Part shown: positions 23,132-34,034 of the stretch, in pieces
Layout: each line of letters opens with the position of its first letter
Numbering within the stretch: the stretch's first letter is position 1
From: Punica granatum
Lineage: Eukaryota > Streptophyta > Magnoliopsida > Myrtales > Lythraceae
Reading direction: 5' to 3'
DNA length: 64,000 bases
Assembly (NCBI RefSeq): GCF_007655135.1
Contig: NC_045127.1
Coordinates: forward strand, 15,757,001-15,821,000
Made by a program: the position numbers and the translations under genes
The notes under the pieces: generated by a model
Told to the model about the DNA's origin: nothing
The model's database searches: none
Seen by the model: the letters and a program-made list of their open reading frames with translations, nothing else

Positions 23132-23534
23132 CTCTTTACACTGCAATTGAATTGTAATTGCAGTAGCAAGTGATTAAGGCTTATTTTCCTCACCTGTAAC
23201 TTATTCCTTCCTCTGTGATTGAGCTGTAAGCCACGAACGTCGTTCTCCACTGTAATTGGAGTGGCCAACCTCGAACTTCTTCCTTCCTCTGCGGTTGAAT
23301 CGTAAATCGACTATCCAACCTCAAACTTCTTCCTGCAAAGTCGCGAACCTCTTCCTTCCTCTGCACTAGATTTGCAATTGGAGTTGCAGTTTCGAATTTA
23401 GGGATGCCGAATCGCAATTAGGGCTTGTAATTGGCAAATTAGGGATTTCGGGTAACAGGTCTTGAAGGAGGGCTTCAAACGCATCGTTTTTGTTGTCGAG
23501 TATGGAGGAGAACGATGTCGTTTAGGGCGAGCAG

Positions 23535-23766
23535 GCAACGAGGAAGACAACGATGCCGTTTTTGGCAATTTAAGGGGTGGTTAACGGAGTTAGGTCCAGC
23601 TCAGCCGCCACGTGAGATTTCCGTCATGGATGGCACGCACAAGAAGACGGCAGGACTAAAACATTTGACGGAATGGTTATTCGGGGACTAAAATCGAGGC
23701 AAAAATTTTTGAAGGACCAAACCCTTGGCTCTGGTATCTTTTAGGGACCAAAAGCATACCTGACTC
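23535..23766 (-). repeat. MULE right terminal inverted repeat
   Basis: Reverse-complement partner of 18400-18630. It is directly followed by the second copy of the 9-bp target duplication, TTTTACTTA (23767-23775). Confidence 0.93.
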
Positions 23767-23775
23767 TTTTACTTA

Positions 23776-24051
23776 TATATGATGCTAAGAGGTAAAGGGT
23801 TTGATTTCCCAATTTCACACTCTCACTCTCATTCTATTGTGTCGTCATCCTCTTTGTGACCTCGAGCGCTCCCCGCCCTCCACAACCCCAAGCCCTCCCT
23901 ACCCTCCTCGACCTCGAGCCCTCCCCGCCCTCCATGACTCTAGCCCTCCTTGAGCCGGGCCCTCCCTGCACTCCCCGACCTCGAGCCCTACCTGATTTCC
24001 ATGACCAGAGCCCTCCCTGGGACGAGCCCTCCCTACACTCCCCAACCCCAA
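23776..24051. repeat. C-rich minisatellite flanking the copia element
   Basis: From about 23860 the plus strand repeats variants of GAGCCCTCCCCGCCCTCC and CTCGACCTCGAGCCCTCC, loosely spaced at 18-40 bp. Related sequence (CGAGCCTACCCGCCCTT and GAGCCTTCCCTGCCCTCCCC) resumes after the copia element at about 32817-32870, so the retrotransposon probably landed inside this tract. Confidence 0.65.
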
Positions 24052-25665
24052 TGTTAGATTTGGTCCACTGGTACTGCCTAGTCTTGTAATTGGTCGGAGC
24101 CAATTCAGTATAGGATGCCCTAAAGGCTATTTGCGCCTTGACATTTCAATTATGAATATCGTCTGTTTTTTCATTAATTGAGCAGATATACTAGATTCTA
24201 TGATGTGTACGTGTATAAGGTTTGTTGGATCAAGTAAGTACTTATGCACTTGGTGGATATACTTGGACATGCGGAAGGTATAAGTCCTGGATACTTGAGT
24301 CTAAAGTAAATGTTCATAACCGGTTGAAGAAGTTGGACACTTCATCATTTAAAGGTTATAGCTTGAGGGTCTTCGATATATGTGGGGATGGCTTGCCTTG
24401 GCCATCGAACAGGGTCCGGACTCATAGAGCTAGTGCAGGTGGCTAGCATTGAACGGGACCACGTAGAAGTGATTCCTGAACGCTATAACAAAGAGGAATC
24501 AAATACTTCTACTATTGTAAGGTGTTCATATGCTCTTAATCTTGAGCATATGTGGAACTTACAAAGTTAGGACCTTATGCTTTGACATGCCATGGGTGAA
24601 ATATTTTATGGATCAAAAGCTTTGTATGTTGGGCATATGGGAATAGTTAGTTGGGACATGCGTATGCAATACATAATTTATTCCGACCAATATTGGTTCG
24701 GATAATCACCCTCTTGGATCGTCCTAGTTGATCATCCATAAACTAAGCGCCTAGTGATGTGGCTTCGAGTCACATCGGGTGTTGGAATACATGTAGATCC
24801 TATTGGCGAGTGGGAGACAAGTACGACATTCAGGGATGTTTGCCTTTTGGATGAGATACTGCAAGGATAAGATGTAATTGAAGAGGTGATAGCCATATCT
24901 AACCTGACCTCGATTACGGGCGTTACGTAGAAGGGCAGCACATAGAGACACTTACAGGTCAAGGACAAAGGTTGCGCTCGATACAACGGACCTCTGTAAT
25001 AAACACAATGTTTAACTCTAGAGTGCATCTCTGTTTACACAGTGGAATAACCAGAGTCAGAATGGCCTTATTGTGATATTTGTTTGCGGATGCATTATAA
25101 TCATTTTAGGAGTCGGGTTAGGCATGTCCTAGGTCCCTCCTCTAGCCCCATTTTGAACAGGTACATTGGTACCTGCTCTCTATGTGTTCGGCCCAAGGAT
25201 AAGTCTGGACATGGGCCTAAGTAAGGCCCACTCAGGTTTGGCCCATTTACTCTTATATATAACATGTGAGAAGAGACTTTTGGGTGTGCGTGAGAATTGA
25301 TCAGACGCACATGTTCCACTGTCCACACAGTCGAAAACATAGAGAGAGCGAGAAAGGAATAGAGGAGAAGATCGAGTAGAGGTCGGCATCGATCGAGACG
25401 ACTATCGAACTCACACATGCCACCATGGACATGTAGTTGAGCAAGGCGAAAGGGGGCAAACGGTCAGCCATTGTCCTCAGCTCCTCCGGAGATTCGAGAC
25501 AACCTCGATTAGCCTATGCCACCAGCTGCTACATCAACTACCTCGTGAAGATCGCAACCCGCAAAACGAGGTATCCTGATGAACCGATTGCATGTTCGTA
25601 TTATTAATGATCTTAGGCAATTCCATTGCATGTTAAATTTTTAAAACCCTCGGAGTGATGATTGT
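24052..25665 (+). repeat. Copia 5' LTR
   Basis: Aligns to 31177-32795 over about 1.6 kb, through TTAAATTTTTxxAACCCTxGG at its end. It starts with TGTTAG. The exact 3' end is uncertain. Confidence 0.85.
25254..25262 (+). promoter_or_regulatory. Probable LTR TATA box
   Basis: TATATATAA within CTCTTATATATAACATGTGAGA, about 1.2 kb into the 5' LTR. The same motif sits at the equivalent place in the 3' LTR (TATATATAACATATGAGA, about 32390). A plausible U3 promoter for the element. Confidence 0.45.
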
Positions 25666-27315
25666 ATGATTCTAAGTTGCAACGATGATTCTAGGTTGTT
25701 CTGTGTGATTTTCTTGATGGATGATCTTACTTGTTTGATTCTAAGTTGCAGCTATGATTCGGGCCTCTCGTGGTGGTTCGAATATATGTGATATTTTCAG
25801 TTTAGATGCCTTGCAATGTTCCTTTTTTGAGGAGTTATAGGACCGATTGTAAAAGTTTGATTATTTATATTAGATTCCTTGTACTTCATGAGTAGAAGCA
25901 TAGGATGGGTGTAAATTTGTTTTAAGCTTTTACGAATTAAATCGAAGATGTTGAGACAACATTGCGGTGGATTCCGGTGAAGCGGACGTCAGAGGATCTT
26001 ACCGTGGTTGTTGTGGTTGTAACGATGGTGGCACGAGGCAGAATGAGGAACCCTAGATGCTACGGTAGTGGAAGAATCCTTGCAGATTCGGAAGTTATGA
26101 TATTTTCTACAGTTCCTATTATTTAGGACAAATATTTTATTGTTCCTTATCTTGCGGGGAGCCACCATGGGAAGGCCATATTTAGATTTCTTTCCTTTTT
26201 TTTATGCAATTAATATCCTGGATGCATGATTTGTGCTTGGATCTTTTGAATGTTTATTATGGAAATCTAGATTGGCCACCCAAATAGGATTAAAAATGGG
26301 ATTATTTTTTTATCCTATTCTATGATCACTTAGGGTGGATAGTTAAGTGAATTAATCGGATCTTAGACATGGAGCCACATGTCTAAGGATTAATTGGTTA
26401 GGGTTAGACCCTAGAGACCGGGATACTTAACTAAACCTGAATATGATCATGCCTAGAGTTGTATGGCCAGATTAGGTGATTCTTTCTATAATTACGTAAT
26501 TGACTTTGGTTGGGCTTAAGAGTCTGATTCGCATGGTTCAGAAGCTAATTCAGTTTGTATTGGTAGGCTGATTGGTAAAGACCAATCGCTGTTTTAGTTG
26601 GACCTAGAAAGCTGATCGGTTTGGTCCAATAAACTGAGACAAGTCCTAGAGTTACTTGATTGATTAGGAAGACTAAAAACCTTAATACTAAAATATCAAG
26701 TGGGAAAGGGACCTTGCATAAAGGTCCCATGCTTTCATTTCCAATTCATGCTAAAGAATGGGCAGCGGCCAGCCGACGTTGGAGTTTCCTCATACAAATT
26801 AGCAAATGAACTCAAATCAAGGTTCACCAGAGTATTAATGGGAGCGATCAACAAACGTTGGAGTTCTCATTATAGACTTCTCGTTGAGCATTGGTGTAAG
26901 GTGGCCAGCCGACATTGAAACTTTACATTAATGTTCTACGAATTTTATAGGAAATGGTATACACCTGAAAAAGAGATAAAAGTTCTTCATATTAATTTAT
27001 GTAGTCCTTCGAGAAGCCAAACTAATCAGCATTCATGTGTTACTCACACTATCTTGATAGTAATATCCTGACTGGGTGGGTCCTTACTCAATTGTTCTGC
27101 ACACGGCCAGCTAACGTTGGAGTGTTGCGGGAGGAGGTTGAGATACTGATACATTATTAGGAGTAGTTAATCTGGTAATCTGCTCAGGCTAATAATGTCA
27201 AAAGTTTGTGAATGTGTGTTTTATACTTTTATTACGCATTTTTATACATGCACTATGATATGATGTATGCTCGATTTTTGAAATAACTATGTATGTCATT
27301 TTTCGATATCCAGAA
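25666..27315 (+). other. Copia leader between LTR and gag
   Basis: About 1.65 kb without coding signal, unusually long for a copia leader. It contains four scattered copies of a motif like GGCCAGCCGACGTTGGAGT (about 26766, 26852, 26904 and 27105), and GATTCTAAGTTGCA twice (about 25670-25745). Confidence 0.6.
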
Positions 27316-28280
27316 ATGTTAGCAAGGAGTTTCTTTAGTCCACTGGCAGCTATTCTCAAGGAGAACAAGTTGATCGGCCTAAACTACGTGGACTGGAAGA
27401 GGAACCTGAACATAGTACTCATTGCGAATGGGTACAATGTCCTAACTGAGCCATATCCTGAGATTGATGACAATTCCACTGAAGAGGAATTGGAAGCTAA
27501 GAGGCAATGGAGGAAGACAGATCAAATGACCAAGTGCTATATTCTAGCCTCCATGTCCAATGTGCTGTAGAGCCAGCATGAGAAATTGGACATTGCTTAT
27601 GATATAATGCAATCTCTCACTGAAATGTTTGTTGACAAGAGCAGGCCCGCAAAGCAAGCTGCTATTAGGGCAATTATGAACACTAGGATGGCTGAGGTTG
27701 CATCTGTAAGAGACCATATGCTCAAGATGATCTCTTGCTTTAATGAAGGCGATACCTTAGGGGTAGACATAAATGGTCAGAGCCAAGTGGATATGGTTCT
27801 TGAGACTTTGACGGATTCCTTTAGACAATTCAAGTTGAACTACAACATGGGGATGTTGAATATGACTCTCCCAAAACTGATGAAGAAACTCCAAGCGGTA
27901 GAGGCCATCACGGAGCCCCAAAGTACTGTTCAGTTAGCCCAGAGTTCCACCTTAAGACTGAAATCGAAAGGCGGAAAGGTCAAAAAGAAGGGGAAACATC
28001 AGTGGGAACACTCGAGAGTGCGAAGACAACCTCTTAATCCTAAGAAGAGAATCCGGGTGATAAGTCCCGAGGAAAATGCTTTCATTGTTGGTTGAAAGGC
28101 CATTGGAAGCAAGATTGCCCCAAGTTCCTTACTAAGGGCAAATCGAGTATGTCTCAAGTCCTTTATCTTGAGTCTTGTTTAGTAGTTGATTCCACTAACT
28201 CCTGGATAGTAGATTCTAGAGCCATTAACCATGTCTGTAACTCCTCTCAAGGGTTCAGGGAGACAAGGCGACTCAGTTAA
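27316..28280 (+). pseudogene. Copia gag with zinc knuckle and start of protease
   Basis: Begins MLARSFFSPLAAILKENKLI, then LNYVDWKRNLNIVL, the UBN2-type gag domain. There is an in-frame TAG at 27568-27570 before SQHEKLDIAYDIMQSLTEMF. The capsid part continues to about 27930 (TLTDSFRQFKLNYNMGMLN). A frameshift near 28070 separates it from the CCHC knuckle CFHCWLKGHWKQDC, whose spacing (CX2CX4HX4C) is intact. The protease site reads SWIVDSRAINHVCNS, so the usual D-S/T-G-A catalytic motif has become DSRA and the enzyme is dead. Confidence 0.85.
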
Positions 28281-28599
28281 GGAAAGCATGGCCTGCGCTT
28301 GGGGACTAGAGCAAGAGTATGGGCTGTTGTAGTGGGAGAGATTCACTTATCTTTTGATTGTGATCGGATTTTGGTATTGAATATTGTGTTGTTAGTTCCG
28401 GATTATAAACAAAATTTAATTTTAGTGTCAAGACAGATTGATTATGGATATTTCGTTACTTTCCATTTTGGTGTTGATATCAATAGAAATGGAAATTTGA
28501 TTTGTTCCAGTACAATATATGGATATTTATATTACCTTAATCCAATATTTCCTTCCCTTCATGACATCGAAGTAGTAAGTTCAGTTCCTTAAAAGAGGA

Positions 28600-31110
28600 A
28601 AGTTTCTCTTACCAATTAGACATACCTATGGCAAATATGGTTGGGTCAGATTAACCTAAACCGGATTCAGAGGTTAGTCAAGGATGGGCCTCTTGGCTCA
28701 TTAGATCTTGAAGATCCACCTCAGTGTGAATCATGCTTTGAGGGGAAGATGACTAAGTAGCCATTTTCAGCAAAAGGTAACAAGTGCGAGCGCGTCTTAG
28801 GATTTTTACATACCGATATGTGTGGTCCCATAAGCACGCAAGCTCGGGGAGTTTTCATGACTTTCACGGATGATTACTTAAGGTATGGGTATGTCTACCT
28901 CATGCGCCATGAGTTCGAAATCTTTGATCGATGTAAAGAATATAAGGTTGGAGCTTCGATTTGATTGAGAGGGCTAATACCTCTCTGGTGAGTTCAAGGA
29001 GTATCTCACACAGCAGGGGATTGTGTCTCAACTGACATTACCAAGTTCACCATAACAGAATGGTGTGGCTGAGAAGAGGAACATGACACTGTTAAATATA
29101 TTGTTCGAGCCATGATGAGTCATGCCACTTTACTAGTGTCATTTTGGGGTTATGCACTTGAAACGGTAACATACATCTTGAATCTGGTTCCTTCTAAGTC
29201 TGTACCCAAGACTCCCGGGGAATTATGGACAAGCCGAAAGGCCAACGTGAAGCACATCCATATTTGGGATTGTTCGGCTTATGTGCTATATAGTAAAGCT
29301 GACAAGTTGGATCTAAAGGCTGAGATATGCTATTTCATAGGATATCCCAAAGAAATGAGGGGTGGATATTTCTATCATCTTAAGGAGCAGAAGGTGCTTG
29401 TTAGCATTAATGCTAGATACTTGGAGGATGAGCGAATGATCCATCCAGTGTTTACGGATATTAGATTGGAGGAAGTCCAGGTAGATAACTTCAGGTCGAA
29501 CCAACTGATAAATTAGGGCGGACCGGAACAGTTATCTACTTCAATACCACCAGAACGGTGGGTTGGAGAGTCTTTCGAGGCAATCTCTGAGTATTTGATT
29601 ACATATCTCAGTAGCTACGATGAAGCAGTTACACAAATAGATGTTGACCAAAGGCATCTAGCGATGAAAGCTAAGATGGAGTCTATGTACTCCAATTAGG
29701 TCTAGGATCTTGTAGTTGCACCTGAAGAGATAAAACTCATAGGGTGCAAGTGGATTGACAAGAGAAAGAGAGGAGTAGATGGGAAGGTTGAAACCTTCAA
29801 GGCAAGGTTGGTGGCAAAGGGCTATACCCAAAGAGAGGGTGTAGATTACGATAGAACTTTTTTCACCTGTTGTCATGTTGAAGTCCATTCGGATCTTCTT
29901 GGCCATCACATGTCATTATGACTACGAGGAATGGCAAATGGACGTCAAAACTACATTCATGAACGGTATTCTTGATAAGAGCATCTATATGGTGCAACCA
30001 GACGGGTTCATTACTAGAGGGCATAAACATATAGTCTGTAAACTTAAGAAGTCCATTTATGGGCTTAAACAGGCATCTTGGTCATGGAACATTTGTTTTG
30101 AGCAGGTAGTTCAGTCTTATGGCTTTGATCAAAACGAGGATGAACCATGTGTGTACAAGAAGTTAGATGGTAAGACTATTTCTTTCTTAGTTCTGTATGT
30201 ATATGATATCCTACTCGATGGAAATGATGAAGGCGTGCTATAATCTATTAAAGTTCGACTGTCTAGTCAATTTTATATGAAGGACCTTGACGAGGCAAGT
30301 CATGTCATAGGGATCAAGCTTTTGCGTGATCACCAGAATAAAACATTGGCCTTATCACAGGCTTCATATATTGACCAGGTCTTAGCTAGGTTTAGCATGC
30401 AAGACTCTAGGAAGGATTTTCTGCCTTTCAGACATGGAGTCGCTTTATCTCAGGATCAGAATTGTAAGACTCATGAGGAGGTAGAGCAGATGATGAAGGT
30501 CCCTTATGCTTTGGCAGTAGGAAGCCTCATGCATGTTATGCTTTGTACTAGGCCAGACATTTGCTTTACTGTTGGCATGGCCAACAGATATCAGTTGAAC
30601 CTAGAAACAGCTCACCTATCGGTAGTGAAGCACATACTTAAGTATATTAGGAGAACGAGAGATTATGTGTTGGTCTACCGTGCCGAAAATCCGATACTCA
30701 TCAGGTACATAGACCCTGATTTCCAATCTGACAGAGATGCGAGGAAGTCAACTTCCGAATATGTGTTTACTCTGTCAAAGGCGCAGTCTCGTGGAAGAAT
30801 GTTAAGCAGTCTTGCATCGCTGACTCTACCATGGAGACTGAGTACGTAGCGGCATCAGAAGCTGCTAAGGAAGCTGCGTGGCTCAGGAAGTTCCTAATGG
30901 ATCTGGGAGTTGTACCAGCTGTGCAGCGACAATAGTGGTGTCGTGGCTCAGTGTAAGGAACCCAGGAACCATAAGAATGGGAAGCATCTTGAGCGGAAGT
31001 ACTACTTGATCTAGGACTTTGTCCGGCGAGGATAGGTAGTGGTTGAGCAAATTGCTTCGGCCAATAACTTGGCAGATCCATTTACCAAACCTTTGGCGGA
31101 GTGTCTTTAA
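28600..31110 (+). pseudogene. Copia pol: integrase, reverse transcriptase, RNase H (broken)
   Basis: Integrase pieces: HTDMCGPISTQARGVFMTFT (about 28810), a damaged second catalytic stretch with two stops near 28960, [13 protein letters not shown] (about 29055), and 29112-29516 ([20 protein letters not shown]). Reverse transcriptase: 29875-30243 (EEWQMDVKTTFMNGILDKSI, KKSIYGLKQASWSW), with the polymerase motif altered to YVYDILL from the usual YVDD. RNase H: 30277-30849 (KDLDEASHVIGIKL, CTRPDICFTVGM) and a tail (ADSTMETEYVAASEAAKEAA) that ends in stops after about 30930. At least six interruptions are visible. Confidence 0.88.
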
Positions 31111-31164
31111 GACTCACATGGAGAATATAGGGTCTTAGGCATATAGAGAGCATAGTCTTTTATA

Positions 31165-31176
31165 CTAGTGGGAGAT
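31165..31176 (+). other. Copia polypurine tract
   Basis: CTAGTGGGAGAT directly precedes the TGTTGG start of the 3' LTR, the expected place and composition for the plus-strand primer. Confidence 0.7.
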
Positions 31177-32795
31177 TGTTGGATTTGGTCCACTGATACT
31201 GCCCAATCTTGTAATTGATCGGAGCTTATTCAGTACAGTATGCTCTAAAGACTATTTGTGCCTTGAGATTTCGATTATGAATATCGTGTGTTTTTTCATT
31301 AATTGAGCAGATACACTAGATTCTATGATGTGTACGTGTACAAGGTCCATTGAATCAAGTAAGTGATTTATGCACGTGGTGCATATACCTGGACGTGCGG
31401 AAGGTATAAGTCATTGATACTTGAACCTAAAGTAAATGTTCATAACAGGTTGATGAAGCTTGACACTTCATCCTATAAAGGTTATAACTTGAGGGTCTCC
31501 TACATATGTGGGGATGGCTTGCCTTGGTCATCGGACGAGGTCCGGACTCATAGAGCTAGTGCAAGTGGCTAGCATTGATCAGGACCACCTAGAAGTGATT
31601 CGTGAACGCTATCACAAAGAGGAATCAGATACTTCTACTGTTGTAAGGTGTTCATATGCTTTTAATCTTGAGCATAGGTGGATGAACTTACGAAGCTAGG
31701 ACCTTATGCTTTGACATACCATGAGTGAGATCTTTTATGAATCGAAAGCTCTGTATGTTGAGCATATGGGAATAGTTATTTGGGACATGCATATGCAATA
31801 CAGAATATATGTCGACCAATATTGGTTCGGACTAATCGCCCCCTTAGGCCATCCTAGTTGATCGTCCAGAAACTAAGCGCTTAGCGACGTGGTTTCAAGT
31901 CACGTCAGATGTTGGAATACTTGTAGATTTTATTAACCATTGAGAGACAAGTACAACATTCAGGGATGTTTGCCTTTTGGATGAGATACCGCAAGGATAA
32001 GATGTAATTGAGGAGGTGATAGCCTATCGAACCTGACCTTGATTACGGGCATTACGTAGAGGGGCTGCACATAGAGACACTTACAGGTCAAGGACAAGGG
32101 ATGCGCTCGATACAACGGATCTCTGTAATTAACACAATGTTTAACTCTGGAGTGCAACTCTGTTTACATAGTAGTAATAACTAGAGTCAGAATGGCCACA
32201 GTATGCTATTTGTTTACAGGGGCAGTATGATCATTCTAGGGGTCGGGTTAGACATGTCCTAGGTCCTTCCTCTAGCCTCATTCTCAACTAGTATGTTGGT
32301 ACCTACTCTTTATGTGGTTGATTCAGCCCAATGATAAGTCTGGACATGGGCTTAAGTAAAGCCCTCTTGGGATTGGCCCATTTACTACTATATATAACAT
32401 ATGAGATGTGACTTTTGGGTGTGCATGAGAACTTATCAAGCACACACGTTCAACTGCCCCCACAGTCGAAAACATAGAGAGCGCGAGAGAGGAATATAGG
32501 AGAAGATTGGGTAGAAGCCAATGACAATCAAGACGACGATCGGACTCGTGCATGCCACCGCAGACACGTAGCTGAGCATAAGGTGCAAATGATTAGCCAT
32601 CATCTTCAGGTCCTCCGGACGTTCGGGATAGCCCCGATCAGCCTGTACAACCAGCCGCTACATCGACTACCTCGCGGAGATCGCAACCTGCGAAACGAAG
32701 TATCCCCGATGAACTAATTATGTGAGTTGCTGCATCTTCGTGTGTAATGATCCTATGCAATTCCACTACATATTAAATTTTTTGAACCCTAGGAA
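31177..32795 (+). repeat. Copia 3' LTR
   Basis: Partner of 24052-25665, starting TGTTGGATTTGGTCC. Substitutions are spread throughout, so the insertion is not recent. Confidence 0.85.
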
Positions 32796-34034
32796 TCATG
32801 GAATGGAAACTAGCGACCGAGCCTACCCGCCCTTCACAACTCGAGTCGAGCCTTCCCTGCCCTCCCCAGCAGATAGATGGGCTCTTTCTCTTTCTCTTCT
32901 CTTTTGATTGAAACTTTGCCTTAGTGTCAAGACATCCAACGACAAGCAAAGAAAGACCCCAAATAGAATAGATAGGGACCGAGACGCCAATGCCATGACG
33001 AACCGGACGCCATCGCCACGGTGCAACCAGTCCGACCTCGACGTCAACGATCATGTCCCTCCCCTCCCAGACCCTCTGAACCGACGTTTGCAAAGAAGGA
33101 CGACTACTTCCAGCCCTCTGGTCTTGCTCCAATTCGACTCTTCGATGAGCCCATAGCGACGGAATTGAGCTTTTGAGCTAATTTGTGAGTTCTTGAATGT
33201 TGATTGAAGCCGATTGAAATCTGATTGTACAGCCCTTAACCCAAATTTCGATTTGCACAGTCCGATTGAAGTGCGATTGAGTCTCTCTTTTCTCTTATTC
33301 TTTCATTCTCAATCTCTGACTCTCAAGTCTGTGATGTCTGTTCAGCCCTTGTCCACGGCCCGGCGGAGTTAAGCTGAAGTTCATGACCGTGTGCCTCCAT
33401 TTCCAATCCTTAGTTCAAGTTTGTTCCTTTCCTTCTCATAGAATGTTTTTTTGGATGGATTTCGTATTCGATGACATCCATCTTGTTTATTCCATTTTGG
33501 TTGACTTGTGAGATTGTATCTTTTAGGTTCTAATTTTTGATACAAATTAAGTTTTGACGTTATGGTAGAACTAGATGTTTCGTGACGAATTCGATAGAGT
33601 GGATTGAATTACAGTGAAATATCTGGAATTGATGTACTTCAATCTTCTCATTATTATTGACAAGTTAGGCCTCCTTGTTTGTCCTTGGAGTGGTGTGTAG
33701 TCGTTTCTCATGCTCAAACTTGTTTTTGTTTGTTGAAATGGATGAAGTTGCTTGTAATTGTTTTCCCGGTGAGTCTATCTCTCAACTCTTGATCTTTAAT
33801 TGTATGCTTGAGCTCAGCTAGTAAGCTGTCTCTTGATATATATGGGCTGAGTTACAGTTGTAGTTGAGCTGATTTGGAAAACATTACTTAAAATCAAGGA
33901 TTTATTTTTCAATTTTTCAATTTTATTTTGGTTTGATTCTTGAGGTGGACTTGCATGGGGAAAATTACACCATAGGTACAAAAAGTTTTGAAAAGTCTCA
34001 CGATTGGTACAAAAAGAATTTTTGTCTCACCAGC
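32796..34034. other. Spacer between copia and Tat elements
   Basis: Continuation of the C-rich tract to about 32870, then about 1.1 kb with no recognisable domain. A T-rich, intron- or UTR-like stretch lies at about 33280-33950. The last 70 bp (AGGTACAAAAAGTTTTGAAAA and TTGGTACAAAAAGAA) resemble the sequence across the Tat element at 57250-57310, so one older repeat was probably split by that insertion. Confidence 0.45.

Larger units (their letters stand above)
18400..23766 (+). mobile_element. Mutator-like element (MULE) with complete termini
   Basis: A 5367-bp element bounded by terminal inverted repeats of about 230 bp (18400-18630 and 23535-23766), both starting GAGTCAGGTATGCTTTTGGT at the outer edge. 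The perfect 9-bp direct repeat TTTTACTTA flanks it (18391-18399 and 23767-23775), the hallmark of Mutator insertion. It carries a plus-strand transposase gene and a minus-strand GRF zinc-finger ORF. The two terminal repeats differ at roughly one base in ten by eye, yet the target duplication is intact. Confidence 0.95.
24052..32795 (+). mobile_element. Ty1/copia LTR retrotransposon, degenerate
   Basis: Two direct repeats starting TGTTxGATTTGGTCCACTG (24052 and 31177) bound a gag-pol region in copia order: gag, zinc knuckle, protease, integrase, reverse transcriptase, RNase H. A polypurine tract (GTGGGAGAT) directly precedes the right LTR. Total length is about 8.7 kb. Many stop codons and frameshifts make it non-functional, and the LTRs are clearly diverged. 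I could not find the usual TGGTATCAGAGC primer site or a clean target duplication, so the right ends of both LTRs are given to within about 20-30 bp. Confidence 0.9.

Noticed and set aside
23132..23146. Extension of the GRF ORF start
   Set aside because: It would need a TTG start; the ATG at 23131 is used instead.
32722..33156. Frames of 61-119 residues between copia and Tat
   Set aside because: Opposing overlapping frames with no domain; part derives from the C-rich minisatellite.
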